Below, one piece after another: positions 46,069 to 55,513 of a DNA stretch of 64,000 nt (position 1 is its first letter; each line of letters starts with the position of its first letter). This stretch comes from Methylocapsa aurea (GTDB lineage: Bacteria; Pseudomonadota; Alphaproteobacteria; Rhizobiales; Beijerinckiaceae): positions 186,001-250,000 of the forward strand of contig NZ_JQKO01000001.1 in the NCBI RefSeq assembly GCF_000746085.1, read 5' to 3'. The translations under genes were made by a program, and so were the position numbers. Under the pieces are notes generated by a model. That model searched no databases. It had not been told where the DNA came from and was given only the letters and a program-made list of their open reading frames with translations.

Positions 46069-46920
46069 AGGCGCGCCTCGCAGTCTTCGCGCTGGCGAAG
46101 CGAGGCGGGTCAGCGATCCTGCATCGGACGCATACAGGCGGGGGCGTTGGAGTCTTCCAATCCCGGACGCAAGCTTGCCCATAGCGGACCACATCGAGGA
46201 TGAGGACGAAGCAGGGAGGGCCTTTGAACGCATCAGATTCCCAAAAAAGCGGGCGGCTGGCGCGCGGGGCGAAAAAAAAAGCTTGAACAAAATGGATTTC
46301 CCAGTGTTTACCCATGTTTGTCGCGGCGAAAAAGGGAGACGCCGCTTCAATGCGCCGCCCGATCCTCCAACTTAAGGTCTGGATCCGCCGTCTCCGCTCG
46401 AGGGAAGAACGCTTGGCAAGATTGATCGCGCTGCTGAACGCAAAAGTCGGATCGAGGCCGTCGCCGAGGGGTTGCTCCGCGCTCCGGCTGGCGGTTTTCC
46501 GATGAATCGCGGCCAGGAGCGGGCGCGTCATTCCGATGCCGCCGGATCGGTGGGCAATGGATGCGTCTTGAAATGGACAATGAGGCTGTCGCGGGCCAGG
46601 ACCCGAGCCAAGGCAGACGAAAATTGAACGTCGCCGGCGGCGCAAAGGGCCATAATCAAAATGCGCGAACTTCCTGTGCTATTCCCTACAGAGGCGACTC
46701 TCCTATATTGGAGAGATCAAAGCGGCGAGATGGGACCTGAACTTGGCGATGCGGTCCATTTGGACGGCGTAGCGTTGAATCCATCGAGGCGAAACGCAGC
46801 CGCGCCGCCTAATTTTTCCCGCCGCCGAAATAGGGTGATTCCTCAAACTGTTTCGTCCAAGACGATTTCGCCTGGCGCGAACGGCGCGCTTTTTGGGGTG
46901 ACCCGGAGTTCCGGACTTAA
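46069..46920. other. Long region without a supported gene between DUF177 and plsX
   Basis: This 852-bp stretch interrupts an operon that is usually compact. Open frames exist on both strands (for example minus 46052-46645), but they are Arg/Ser/Pro-rich, lack family features and overlap one another. A nine-base A-run occurs near 46269. It could hold a degraded gene, a promoter for plsX-fabH-ihfA or an sRNA. Confidence 0.4.
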
Positions 46921-48009
46921 ATGATGCAGCCAGTGCGAATTGCGCTCGACGCCATGGGCGGAGACTTTGGGCCCGAAATGCTCGTTCCCGGCGCCGCCCG
47001 CGCGCTTGAACGTCGACCGGACATGAAATTTGCCTTTTTCGGCGATGAGGCATTGATCCGGCCGCATCTTGACGCCTTTCCGAAACTCAAGACGGCTTCG
47101 ACGGTGCAGCATACGGACGTCGCCGTCCGGATGGATGACAAGCCGAGCCAAGCCTTGCGCGCCGGCCGCCGGACCTCGTCGATGTGGCTTGCGATCGACG
47201 CCGTGCGAAAAAATGAGGCCGATGTCGTCGTTTCCGCGGGCAATACAGGCGCGTTGATGGCGATGGCCAAGACCTGCTTGCATACGATGCCGCAAATCGA
47301 CCGGCCCGCCCTCGCGGCAATCTGGCCGACCATTCGGGGTCGGACCATCGTTCTCGATGTCGGCGCCTCCATTGGCGCGGATGCGCAGCACTTGGTCGAT
47401 CTCGCGATCATGGGCTCGGCCATGGCGCGGATCGTCCTCGCGGTTGAGCGGCCGTCGGTGGGCTTGCTGAACATAGGCGTGGAGGAGGTCAAGGGAATCG
47501 AGGAGGTGAAGAAGGCCTCGCGCCTGCTCCGGGAAACCGCCTTGCCGAACCTTGACTATCTCGGTTTCGTCGAAGGCGGCGATATTGGCAAGGGAACCGT
47601 CGATGTCGTGGTGACCGAGGGATTTACCGGCAATATCGCGTTGAAGACGGCCGAGGGCACGGCCAAGCAGATGGGATATTATCTGCGCGAGGCGCTCAGT
47701 CAGGACATCATGTCCAAAATTGGCTATTTCCTAGCGAGGCGCGCCTTTGCGGCGCTGAAGGGAAAAATGGATCCGCGCAACCTCAATGGCGGCGTTTTCC
47801 TCGGCCTGAACGGCGTCGTCATCAAAAGCCACGGCGGCTCTGACGCCGTCGGAACCGCTGGCGCGATCGAAATCGGCTACGACATGGCGCGGCACGAATT
47901 GCTCGGCAGAATACGCGCCTCTCTCGCTCTCTCGCATCAGGATCGTCCAGCGGCGCCTCCGAAGCTCAGGGCCATGGGTGAGCCGGAGAACACCTCGACC
48001 GGTTCTTGA
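46921..48009 (+). CDS. plsX: Phosphate acyltransferase PlsX
   Basis: The 362-residue product begins [18 protein letters not shown] and contains [19 protein letters not shown] and [20 protein letters not shown], all PlsX signatures. It makes acyl-phosphate from acyl-ACP for PlsY in phospholipid synthesis. fabH follows at 28 bp. Confidence 0.95.
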   Translation: MMQPVRIALDAMGGDFGPEMLVPGAARALERRPDMKFAFFGDEALIRPHLDAFPKLKTASTVQHTDVAVRMDDKPSQALRAGRRTSSMWLAIDAVRKNEADVVVSAGNTGALMAMAKTCLHTMPQIDRPALAAIWPTIRGRTIVLDVGASIGADAQHLVDLAIMGSAMARIVLAVERPSVGLLNIGVEEVKGIEEVKKASRLLRETALPNLDYLGFVEGGDIGKGTVDVVVTEGFTGNIALKTAEGTAKQMGYYLREALSQDIMSKIGYFLARRAFAALKGKMDPRNLNGGVFLGLNGVVIKSHGGSDAVGTAGAIEIGYDMARHELLGRIRASLALSHQDRPAAPPKLRAMGEPENTSTGS

Positions 48010-48037
48010 AATACTTCGTTCTCGATGGATATTCCCC

Positions 48038-49030
48038 GTGACAGATGAATCGCCAGGCAAGCTTCGCTCCGTTGTCGTGGGTCTGGGCTCCTATCTCCCC
48101 AAGCGCATCGTCAGCAATGCCGATCTTGAAAAGTCGCTGGATACGACCGACGCCTGGATCGTGCAGCGGACCGGCATTCGCCAGCGCCATATCGCGGCCT
48201 CGGACGAGCCGACGTCCCAGCTTGGCCTCAACGCCGCAAAAGCGGCTCTCGCCGATGCTGGCCTAAGCGCCGCCGACCTCGATCTCGTCATAGTGGCGAC
48301 CTCGACGCCAGATTATACCTTCCCATCCGTCGCAACCCAGATTCAGGCTGGACTTGGCATGACTCATGGCGCGGCCTTCGATGTCCAGGCCGTGTGCTCC
48401 GGCTTTGTCTTCGCCTTGGCGACCGCCGATAAGTTCCTGCTCTCGGGATCGCACAAGCGCGCCTTGGTCATCGGCGCGGAGACCTTTTCGCGTCTCCTCG
48501 ATTGGACCGATCGGACCACCTGCGTTCTCTTTGGCGATGGGGCGGCGGCGGTCGTGCTCGAAGCGCAGCAAGGGGAGGGGACGGCGCAGGATCGCGGCGT
48601 CCTTACCTCGCATCTGCGCTCGGATGGGCGCCACCGCGAGAAGCTTTATGTCGACGGAGGTCCGTCGACGACCAGGACGGTTGGCCACTTGCGCATGGCC
48701 GGCAGGGAAGTCTTTCGCCACGCGGTCGGGATGGTTGCCGATGTCGTCAACGAGGCTTTCGCCGCCACCGGGACGACCGCCAGTGAACTCGATTGGTTCG
48801 TGCCGCACCAGGCCAACCGCCGGATCATCGATGCATCCGCCGAGAAGCTTGGGATAGCGCCTGAAAAAATTGTCGTAACCGTCGATATGCATGGAAATAC
48901 GTCGGCGGCTTCGATCCCGCTCGCCTTGGCTGTGGCGCGCGATGACGGCCGGATCAAACGCGGCGACCTTGTGATGATCGAAGCCATGGGCGGCGGGTTC
49001 ACCTGGGCGTCGGCGCTTATTCGCTGGTGA
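48038..49030 (+). CDS. fabH: 3-oxoacyl-ACP synthase III
   Basis: The 330-residue product has the catalytic triad of KAS III: Cys in VQAVCSGF, His in WFVPHQAN and Asn in [10 protein letters not shown]. It condenses acetyl-CoA with malonyl-ACP to start fatty-acid synthesis. The start is GTG at 48038, because the family begins close to the [12 protein letters not shown] segment. It lies between plsX and ihfA. Confidence 0.95.
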   Translation: MTDESPGKLRSVVVGLGSYLPKRIVSNADLEKSLDTTDAWIVQRTGIRQRHIAASDEPTSQLGLNAAKAALADAGLSAADLDLVIVATSTPDYTFPSVATQIQAGLGMTHGAAFDVQAVCSGFVFALATADKFLLSGSHKRALVIGAETFSRLLDWTDRTTCVLFGDGAAAVVLEAQQGEGTAQDRGVLTSHLRSDGRHREKLYVDGGPSTTRTVGHLRMAGREVFRHAVGMVADVVNEAFAATGTTASELDWFVPHQANRRIIDASAEKLGIAPEKIVVTVDMHGNTSAASIPLALAVARDDGRIKRGDLVMIEAMGGGFTWASALIRW

Positions 49031-49322
49031 GGGTTCGAGACCGGCGATTATGGAAGATACCTTGATTTGACGTGAAATTTGTTCCAGACTTTTCAAAAGC
49101 GCGCCGGAAGCAACATTGGTCCCTCGAAAGGCCGCGCGCGATTGGAATCATCTCAACCGGTGATTCCGGCATTTCTCGAATGAAAATGGATTTAATGAAT
49201 AAGCTAGAGGCGTCCCGCCCTCCGCCGCTTGATGCGAGACATCCGACGGGGCCGGCGCCCTTCCAGCACACCCCTTTTTCCATCCCATTCAGTTTGAATT
49301 AAACAGATATCGAGATTTCGGA

Positions 49323-49718
49323 ATGATTAAATTTGCAGCCATGTCCGCTGCTGAACCCGCTGGAGCCTCGCCTGCGGATCAAATGGCTGAGTCCTTGGCG
49401 GAATTGGCGCCTCGCACGATCACGCGGGTTGATCTTGCGGAAGCGGTATACCGATGCGTCGGCTTGTCGCGCAAGGAATCAGCGGTTCTTGTGCAAATGG
49501 TGCTCAATGAATTGGCTGATACTTTGGCCGCGGGCGAAACGGTAAAACTGTCGTCCTTCGGATCATTCGTCGTGCGCTCCAAGTCTGAGCGCATCGGGCG
49601 CAATCCAAAAACCGGCATCGAGGTGCCGATCACGCAGCGCCGCGTCATGGTGTTCAAGCCTTCGAGCGTATTGAAGGCTCGGATCAATGGACAGGTGGTG
49701 GCGGACGAAGCCGACTGA
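49323..49718 (+). CDS. ihfA: Integration host factor alpha subunit
   Basis: The 131-residue product has a HU/IHF domain from about residue 34: [53 protein letters not shown] (quoted in parts), with the DNA-intercalating Pro in GRNPKTG. The N-terminus is about 25-30 residues longer than E. coli IhfA. A later in-frame ATG (MSAAEP at residue 7) is possible. The ihfA-merR order after fabH is conserved in alphaproteobacteria. Confidence 0.92.
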   Translation: MIKFAAMSAAEPAGASPADQMAESLAELAPRTITRVDLAEAVYRCVGLSRKESAVLVQMVLNELADTLAAGETVKLSSFGSFVVRSKSERIGRNPKTGIEVPITQRRVMVFKPSSVLKARINGQVVADEAD

Positions 49719-49731
49719 GGCGGCTCCCTTA

Positions 49732-49813
49732 GTGCATGTTCTTAAAAAAGCTGATCGACTTTCTTGATGCTTCGACATCGGATATATCCGATGTCTCATA
49801 AGAACATGTTCTA
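49732..49813. repeat. Family A repeat with inserted 22-bp perfect palindrome
   Basis: GTGCATGTTCTTAAAAAAG opens the element and AAGAACATGTTCTAAC closes it. Between them GACATCGGATA / TATCCGATGTC (49774-49795) is a perfect palindrome. It follows the ihfA stop by 14 bp. Confidence 0.6.
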
Positions 49814-49826
49814 ACTTTTTAAAATC

Positions 49827-49875
49827 TGAGCGATTCCTTTCGATCGGATGTTTCCAATCGATCGGGAAGCGCTCT
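49827..49875. repeat. Family B palindromic repeat
   Basis: TGAGCGATTCCTTTCGATCGG pairs imperfectly with AATCGATCGGGAAGCGCTC. Related elements lie at 33991-34010, 56730-56768, 58818-58876 and 63728-63761. Confidence 0.55.
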
Positions 49876-49950
49876 TGAGCCGGATGATTTTGGACGGAAT
49901 CGCAAGGCGATCTCGTCCAAAGTCTGAATCCGTCTCTTCTCAAAGAGTTA

Positions 49951-49999
49951 GAGCATGATGTCGTCCGAAAACCGGTTTCCACTTTTCGGCATCATGCTC
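49951..49999. repeat. Rhizobial 49-bp extragenic palindrome
   Basis: GAGCATGATG (49951-49960) pairs with CATCATGCTC (49990-49999), and CCGAAAA (49965-49971) pairs with TTTTCGG (49983-49989). Close matches to this element are a common sight in Bradyrhizobium-like genomes, from memory. Confidence 0.7.
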
Positions 50000-50236
50000 T
50001 AGACGCCGTCTTTGCCGCTGATCTCCTGCAGCATGTGCGTTTTGTTGTTTCCCGCCAATCTCATGAGGGCATTTGATCGGCAGGCGCTTCAGGCGTTATG
50101 CTTCGGCAAGCGGCGGTGGGTCAAACTTGAGCCTTGCGGCCCGCGCGCAAGATCGTGCTTGCGAGAGCGGGTTAGGAGCGAAAAGCCAGGGTCAGCGGTG
50201 GAGCAGAGGGTCACGAGAGATCCGGAGCGTGAGGCC

Positions 50237-50821
50237 ATGGACAAAAGCGCCGACGCATATCGCACGATCAGCGAAGTGGCCGACGAGCTCGATGTGCCGC
50301 AGCATGTCCTTCGCTTCTGGGAAACGCGCTTCACGCACATTAAGCCCCTGAAGCGCGCAGGGGGCCGACGCTTCTACCGCCCCCAGGATGTTGAGCTGCT
50401 CCGCGCGATCAAACGGCTCCTCTACGGCGAAGGCTATACGATCAAAGGGGTGCAAAGAATTTTGAAAGAGCAGGGCGCCCGCGCCGTCGCCGCGGCGAGC
50501 CAAAGCGGGGCTGACTTCGCGTCTTTTGCCGCGCGCGATCTGCCGCTTCTGCACCAGGACGCCGCCTGGAAGGAGGATCGGACGGAAAGTGTTTTCGATC
50601 GGCGCTCTTTGGATGCCGATTCATTGGAATTCGGGCCTGCCTCCCTAGCCGCCGAAGAGTTTGCGGCGCAGCCCTCCGCCGCACCGGATGCGGACAGCCT
50701 TATCTTTCCTGGCCGGCCGCCGGCAGCCGCCTTGCCGGCTAGGGCCGTCGCAGGATTGCGCGCGGCTCTGATCGACCTGGAGGAATGTGAACGGATCCTC
50801 GAAGCGGTGCGCCGGCTCTGA
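50237..50821 (+). CDS. MerR-family transcriptional regulator
   Basis: The 194-residue product has an N-terminal MerR winged helix ([43 protein letters not shown], residues about 8-75). The C-terminal half is Ala/Pro-rich and low in complexity. This is the regulator usually found directly after ihfA in alphaproteobacteria; its targets are unknown. I chose the ATG at 50237, with GGAG and GAGG upstream; a longer frame from 50012 runs through the palindromic region. Confidence 0.88.
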   Translation: MDKSADAYRTISEVADELDVPQHVLRFWETRFTHIKPLKRAGGRRFYRPQDVELLRAIKRLLYGEGYTIKGVQRILKEQGARAVAAASQSGADFASFAARDLPLLHQDAAWKEDRTESVFDRRSLDADSLEFGPASLAAEEFAAQPSAAPDADSLIFPGRPPAAALPARAVAGLRAALIDLEECERILEAVRRL

Positions 50822-50951
50822 GCCTCGCGACCGAGCGGCTTTCTTATAAGCTTTTGAAACCTATCCGGTAAATGCAATTCGCCGCGTTCCATCCGGCTGG
50901 CGCATAGCAAGCGTTGCGCGCGGCAAAGGCTTTCTCTATAAGGGCCGAAGT

Positions 50952-51029
50952 CGGAGTGTAGCGCAGCCCGGTTAGCGCACTAGTCTGGGGGACTAGGGGT
51001 CGTGGGTTCGAATCCCGCCACTCCGACCA
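50952..51029 (+). tRNA. tRNA-Pro (anticodon GGG)
   Basis: The 78-nt sequence folds with acceptor CGGAGTG/CACTCCG, anticodon stem CTAGT/ACTAG and loop CTGGGGG (anticodon GGG), T-arm GTGGG-TTCGAAT-CCCGC and encoded CCA. No second copy of its 3' end was found in the window. Confidence 0.96.
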
Positions 51030-51232
51030 ATCGGCCCGGTCTATGCTTGCAGCAGGGCAAGGGTTTCGGGCGCGTCCGCTCATCTCTGCGCGCGCGGCGT
51101 GCGGACGGGGCTATTCGACCGGAAGCCCCGTAGCAAGAGTCACCTTCTCGCGCTTTGCGCCAAGATCGCGGTTTGCGACCCGCGGCGCGTTCCCGCGAAG
51201 GTTGCCTGTCGCGATTGGGACCGAAGCCGCGC

Positions 51233-51529
51233 ATGAGGACTTTGAAAAAGCAATTCGATTGCTACGATGCGCTTCCTTCTAACCTAAGGAAGATCCTGGC
51301 GAATGCCGCTTTTGATTGGGATGCGGCCCTGGTTGCGCAAGCGCTTGAACTCGGAGCCGCAGCCGAGGGAATCATAGCGCGGATCCTTGAGGATGAGCGG
51401 CGGCGGTTGCCGATCGACGCCTATGTCATGTATGGACCCGATCATCCCGGCGCGGCGCGCAATGTCCAGGCTAACTGGCTAAGATATTACCATTATCCCG
51501 CGAAAACAGGTTATTGGTGGGCGCGCTGA
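51233..51529 (+). CDS. Small hypothetical protein, possibly DUF6525-like
   Basis: The 98-residue product has CYDALPSNLRKILANAAFDWD at its N-terminus, then a helical segment and an aromatic C-terminus (WLRYYHYPAKTGYWWAR). The YDALP-x-x-LR start recalls DUF6525 proteins, but I recognise it only loosely. The gene lies 200 bp after tRNA-Pro. Confidence 0.55.
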   Translation: MRTLKKQFDCYDALPSNLRKILANAAFDWDAALVAQALELGAAAEGIIARILEDERRRLPIDAYVMYGPDHPGAARNVQANWLRYYHYPAKTGYWWAR

Positions 51530-51834
51530 GCCTGCGCTGACTGCGGTGGAAGTGAATTCAAAAGAAACCGGGCGCCGTCTTCGCCGGGGCGCAATATTTC
51601 GCATCCAAACCGGCGACAGCCGCCTCGGGCGCGCCGAAGCGGAAAGGCTTGCCCTCTCTTTCGAAGGGAGATCCTCGACCCAAAGCGGCGCCAATTTTGC
51701 TCGCCCCTTCCTTGTTCACGGGCTGCAGAAACCGCCTCGATCAGGTGACGAGGTCCGGCGCTATGCTGAGGACAATCGCTGATCTTGAGCCTTTGCCAAT
51801 TGGACCTCGGATTACGCAAAATAGGAAACGGAAA
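51530..51834. other. Intergenic region, weak small frames only
   Basis: Frames on both strands (plus 51546-51782, minus 51511-51819) cover most of these 305 bp, but neither has a convincing binding site or family likeness. Confidence 0.35.
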
Positions 51835-52071
51835 ATGTTCGAAGGATGGCTAATTCAGGTGACTTCTGGGAACCCCGCGGAGGGCGAGCAAGATGTTGCG
51901 CTCTACGCTTCCTGGCTTCCCAAGGAGGATGACGCGGTCCTGAATGTGATCAAGACATTCAATCTCACAGACGACCATATTGTCTCCATGGTCATCGATC
52001 TGCCGAAAGAAACCTTCGAGAAACTTGGCCTGAAGCCAGGCGAGGCGGGTCCCTATAAAGAAGTGGAATAG
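51835..52071 (+). CDS. Small hypothetical protein
   Basis: The 78-residue acidic product starts at ATG 51835 after AGGAAACGGAAA. Its sequence alternates hydrophobic and polar residues (GWLIQVTSG, DVALYASWLP) and then helical segments, so a compact alpha/beta fold is likely. I recognise no family. Confidence 0.55.
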   Translation: MFEGWLIQVTSGNPAEGEQDVALYASWLPKEDDAVLNVIKTFNLTDDHIVSMVIDLPKETFEKLGLKPGEAGPYKEVE

Positions 52072-52275
52072 CCCGCTTTCGGCAGGCGACGGGACCACGG
52101 GGTGACGCTGGACTGTCCCGCCGCTCGCGATGGCGACGGCGAGACGCCAACTTGGCCTAGGCTCTCCGGCTGAGCGGCTCTCTTGGCGCCTTTGCGGGGC
52201 AACGCCATGTCGGCGGGTCAGCTTCGCCGTTGACAAGACGATCGCGCCCTCATCCAGTTGCCCCACGCGGGCGCG

Positions 52276-52506
52276 TCAGCCTGCGATGGCCTTGAATTCG
52301 GCTACGGCAAAATCGAAAAAGTTTGTGATGTCGTAGACGGCGCCCTTTTCTTTGAACTTCTGGTTCTGCACCGTATAGCTAGCAAGATTCTTCTGGGTCG
52401 TCTTGTCGATAAACATAACCTCGAAGCTTCCATTGCTGAGATCATCAAGCGTGAAGGCCTCGATGTCCTTACCACCGCTCTTGAATTCTGTTCTTGGTAA
52501 AACCAC
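52276..52506 (-). CDS. Small hypothetical protein
   Basis: The 76-residue product starts at GTG 52506, six bases after GGAGA; a TTG at 52530 is the alternative. It is rich in Phe, Lys and Asp (NGSFEVMFIDK, NFFDFAVAEFKA) and looks well folded. It shares no neighbours that hint at function. Confidence 0.5.
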   Translation of the reverse strand: MVLPRTEFKSGGKDIEAFTLDDLSNGSFEVMFIDKTTQKNLASYTVQNQKFKEKGAVYDITNFFDFAVAEFKAIAG

Positions 52507-52703
52507 GTCTTGTCTCCACACGTTAAACAAAAGCTATGCGCCACATACACCAGCTTTGCGCTGTGCGCCAGCCCTGTCAGACCTCCGGCAAACCGTATTC
52601 GAGCGCGGCGATGTTGTCGCAACGGCGATCAAGAGGCAAACCGATGCAATTTTGCTTTGACCTACGTGGATTTGCGCGGACCGCCACGTTTGTTGGCTCG
52701 AAC

Positions 52704-54659
52704 CTATTGGTTCGCGGTCGCCTCTATTTCGAGCTTTCGTAGGAGCGCGCCGGGTGTCTGCAGCAATGTCAGGTCCGCGGCGCCGAGGCCGGCCGGCGCC
52801 GTCGCGACGAGGCGCAGGGATTTTGGATCGGCGACAAATTTCGCGATGGCCGCGCCGATGGCTTTTGCCGCCGGCCCATTTTCAAGCGCGATCGGCGCCA
52901 GCAGGGCGACGGCGGCCGCATAGCTTTGGCGCAGTTCATCGGGCGACTTATTCTGGCTTCTCGCCTGTGCCGCGATCGCTTTTTCAAAAAATCCGTTGTT
53001 TTCAATGCGTAAATCGAGTTTTCTCAACCGGGCTCCTAGGGCTGCAGCCGTGGAAACCACTCGGTTTGGCGACAAAAGGTCCTTCGAGACATTGCCGACA
53101 AGTCCGGAGACCTGCACCGTTCCCATGTTCGCCCCCTCCAGCGCAATCGTCCCTATCTCGAGTTCTTGCTTGGGCTCGTTGAAATCCGCCTCGATGCGGC
53201 CCGAGAGATCGAGCTGCGAATAGCCCATGGCGGCCAGATCCTTGAATGCTCCTTCCTCGGCCAGGCCGATTGCGCAGGTAAAGTGATCGAGCGCGACGTT
53301 GAGGCGGGTCGGCAGCCCGTCCTTCTGGTTCGAACCGCGCAGCCCGAAGCGCTCCGTCTTGAATGAGACGCCGGCCCCTTCCGGCTCCTTCGCGGCGATT
53401 TCAATTTGGATCCCTTTCAGAATGATCTCCTCGATGGAGGGAATCGCGGCCCTGGCGCTGGCGCCAGGCGCAGCGCCAGGGCTATTTGGCGCGGCCTTCG
53501 CGACGGCCTCGCGCAGATTTTTCAGATCGATTCCCTGAAAGGAGATGTCGGCAATCCCTATTGTGGCTTTGTCGGCGACGAGCGCCATATTTCGGAAGTT
53601 GATTTCGGCAATCTTATCGCCAGAAAGCCGCGCGGCCCCGACATGCGCGACCGAAAGAGTAACGGGCTTATCGCCTTGATGTGTGGTTAGCCTCACATCG
53701 TCTGCGTCCATTTCATCGACATCGAAGGAATCTAAGACATCGGCGAAAAGCAGCGCGGCGCGTTTTTGAGACCCGCCGGCGGATTGGTCGCCGTTCTTGG
53801 CCTCGAACCAAGGCAGACGCGGCGGGCGCCCCTTGACCCCACGTCCGGTCAGGCTTTTGACGTCAATTTCGAAGCGCGTCTTCGCGTCGGAAAAATAAAA
53901 TCCATCGACAGCGTAGCTCTCATAGAGAGGGCGCATCGGCGCGTCGATTTGGTCTCGCGTCCCGGTCATGATCTTTGCGGCGAGGAGAAGATCGATGTTT
54001 TTCGCACTCATCGGACCATAGGCGCCCTTGGCTTCGCCGCCTTCGGAATCCGACATCGAAAAGCTGGCCCCGGCAGCGCTCGCGGCCGAGATTTTGCCAT
54101 TGACGACGTCGGTCAATGAAATATCGCGATAGAGGACCTTCTGGCTCACGGAGCCGAACTTCGTTTCGGCGACAAGTTCGGGGATCGAGATCGCTGAAGC
54201 GGAAAATTTGCCGAGTCTTTCGGCCGTCGTCATCGCGCTCTTTGGATCGAGAATTTGCGCGAGTTCGGCCTTCGTGAGCGATGCCCCGGAAAGGTCCAGG
54301 CGCTTGATCCTATAGGTCGCAAGACCGGTCTCGATCGTTACGTCCTCGGCGCTCGCAATGTTTGTCGCAGCCCGCGCCGCCGCGACAAGGACTGCGGGAG
54401 GCGCCTCGCTCCCGAGGGGGAAAATAAGAGAGCCCGCATGAACCGACAACTCGTCGTTTCGGAACGCCGCTCCGGCGACGCGCACCCGGCCGCTCCAAGG
54501 ATCGGCGATGATTTGATCGGCGCTCCACCGGCCGGCGCCGGTTGCGATCGCGCCAAAGGCCTCTCGCGCTGTTCGGTTGGCGATGCCATCGGTCACAGCG
54601 CTGACAAGCGCGGCGCCGGCCAAGAGGCCAGCGCCAGCGAGGGAAGCTTTCCAAAGCAT
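52704..54659 (-). CDS. Exported/membrane-anchored protein of unknown function
   Basis: The 651-residue product has an N-terminal signal or anchor (MLWKASLAGAGLLAGAALV). The rest is a long run of beta-strand-rich segments (DLSGASLTKAEL, RNMALVADKATIGIADISFQGIDLKNL, DLSGRIEADFNEPKQELEIGTIALEG in parts), recalling AsmA-like or DUF945-like periplasmic proteins. I do not assign a family. The ATG at 54659 is preceded by GAGGT at five bases. It has no obvious operon partner. Confidence 0.75.
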   Translation of the reverse strand: MLWKASLAGAGLLAGAALVSAVTDGIANRTAREAFGAIATGAGRWSADQIIADPWSGRVRVAGAAFRNDELSVHAGSLIFPLGSEAPPAVLVAAARAATNIASAEDVTIETGLATYRIKRLDLSGASLTKAELAQILDPKSAMTTAERLGKFSASAISIPELVAETKFGSVSQKVLYRDISLTDVVNGKISAASAAGASFSMSDSEGGEAKGAYGPMSAKNIDLLLAAKIMTGTRDQIDAPMRPLYESYAVDGFYFSDAKTRFEIDVKSLTGRGVKGRPPRLPWFEAKNGDQSAGGSQKRAALLFADVLDSFDVDEMDADDVRLTTHQGDKPVTLSVAHVGAARLSGDKIAEINFRNMALVADKATIGIADISFQGIDLKNLREAVAKAAPNSPGAAPGASARAAIPSIEEIILKGIQIEIAAKEPEGAGVSFKTERFGLRGSNQKDGLPTRLNVALDHFTCAIGLAEEGAFKDLAAMGYSQLDLSGRIEADFNEPKQELEIGTIALEGANMGTVQVSGLVGNVSKDLLSPNRVVSTAAALGARLRKLDLRIENNGFFEKAIAAQARSQNKSPDELRQSYAAAVALLAPIALENGPAAKAIGAAIAKFVADPKSLRLVATAPAGLGAADLTLLQTPGALLRKLEIEATANQ

Positions 54660-55027
54660 GCGGACCTCGTGAACCTCAAGGATCAATGTGGGGGGCGCGC
54701 GCGGATCGAACGGTCCGGGCCGGGCGCTTCTCGAGTGGATTGAGTCATCTGTTCGGGAAGGAATAGCTCGGATTCAAACAATTGAAGCATTCCACAGTGA
54801 ACATGGTCCAACCGCGGGTGCGCCTAGCCTGTCATGTAGCAGACAATAGCCGATCATGTTTGGATGAAATGTGGGCCGGGGGGCCGCCATCAGCGTTAAC
54901 TTGCCGACGATCCAAGGCGAAAGGGACCCGAAGACTCGGATCTCGAGGCGGCTCCAAAAACAATAGGGACAATGCGAATGTGACGCATTGTCCCCATAGA
55001 TCACTGAAATTCCGCGTGTTCGAGACG
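54660..55027. other. Intergenic region between the exported protein and erpA
   Basis: These 368 bp hold the promoter of the minus-strand exported-protein gene and the erpA terminator. No gene is supported. Confidence 0.45.
54966..54994 (-). terminator. Rho-independent terminator of erpA
   Basis: GGGACAATGCG (54966-54976) pairs perfectly with CGCATTGTCCC (54984-54994). Read on the minus strand, the stem is followed by TATTGTTTTTGG, a T-rich tail. It lies 34 bp after the erpA stop. Confidence 0.75.
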
Positions 55028-55372
55028 TCAGACAGCGAAGCTGGAGCCGCAGCCGCAGGACGCCGTCGCGGCCGGATTGACGATTTTGAACATCCGGCCC
55101 ATCAGATCGTCGATGAAATCAATCCGGCAGCCGCGCAAAAACTCCAGAGAAACTTGGTCGACCAACACGGTCGCCCCTTCGCGCTCCAAAACGAGGTCGT
55201 CCTCGGCGCGTTCGGTCGTGATGTTGTAAGTATAGGTGAATCCAGAACACCCGCCGCCGTCGACGCCGACGCGCAGGAAGGAGCCGGCAGGTTCTGTCTT
55301 CAAGATCTCGGCGACGCGCCGCGCCGCGTTATCAGTCAATTCGACAGGGGCTTCGGCCAAAACTTCGCTCAT
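55028..55372 (-). CDS. erpA: Iron-sulfur cluster insertion protein ErpA (HesB/IscA family)
   Basis: The 114-residue A-type carrier has the three conserved cysteines in GGGCSGF and SCGCGSSF at the C-terminus. It delivers Fe-S clusters to apo-proteins. The erpA-dgt divergent pair is typical of alphaproteobacteria. A perfect palindrome lies in the shared promoter region. Confidence 0.92.
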   Translation of the reverse strand: MSEVLAEAPVELTDNAARRVAEILKTEPAGSFLRVGVDGGGCSGFTYTYNITTERAEDDLVLEREGATVLVDQVSLEFLRGCRIDFIDDLMGRMFKIVNPAATASCGCGSSFAV

Positions 55373-55385
55373 TTCGATACCTCGA

Positions 55386-55409
55386 TTGGAAACCGTAGGC
55401 GGTTTCCAA
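55386..55409. promoter_or_regulatory. Perfect 10-bp inverted repeat upstream of erpA
   Basis: TTGGAAACCG (55386-55395) and CGGTTTCCAA (55400-55409) flank TAGG, 13 bp before the erpA start. It could be an operator or an RNA hairpin in the erpA leader. The half-site shares CGGTTTCCAA with 2171-2180. Confidence 0.45.
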
Positions 55410-55513
55410 GCAAAATGCGCGCCATTGCGAGAGTGCTTGCTTCACCGTCAAATAGGGAACATATGTCTCCTTCCTAGCGACTGCAATAAGACAAGCCGCT
55501 GAATCAGGATTTC

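Noticed and set aside
46052-46645. 197-codon minus-strand frame between DUF177 and plsX
   Set aside because: Composition is Arg/Ser/Pro-rich and there is no family likeness or binding site; kept only as a question about the gap.
49774-50001. Series of palindromes considered as a CRISPR array or origin
   Set aside because: The repeats are not identical, not regularly spaced and have no spacers; they fit dispersed palindromic elements.
50952-51029. tRNA-Pro as a second island insertion site
   Set aside because: No duplicate of its 3' end was found in the following 13 kb and no integrase or IS remnant lies there.
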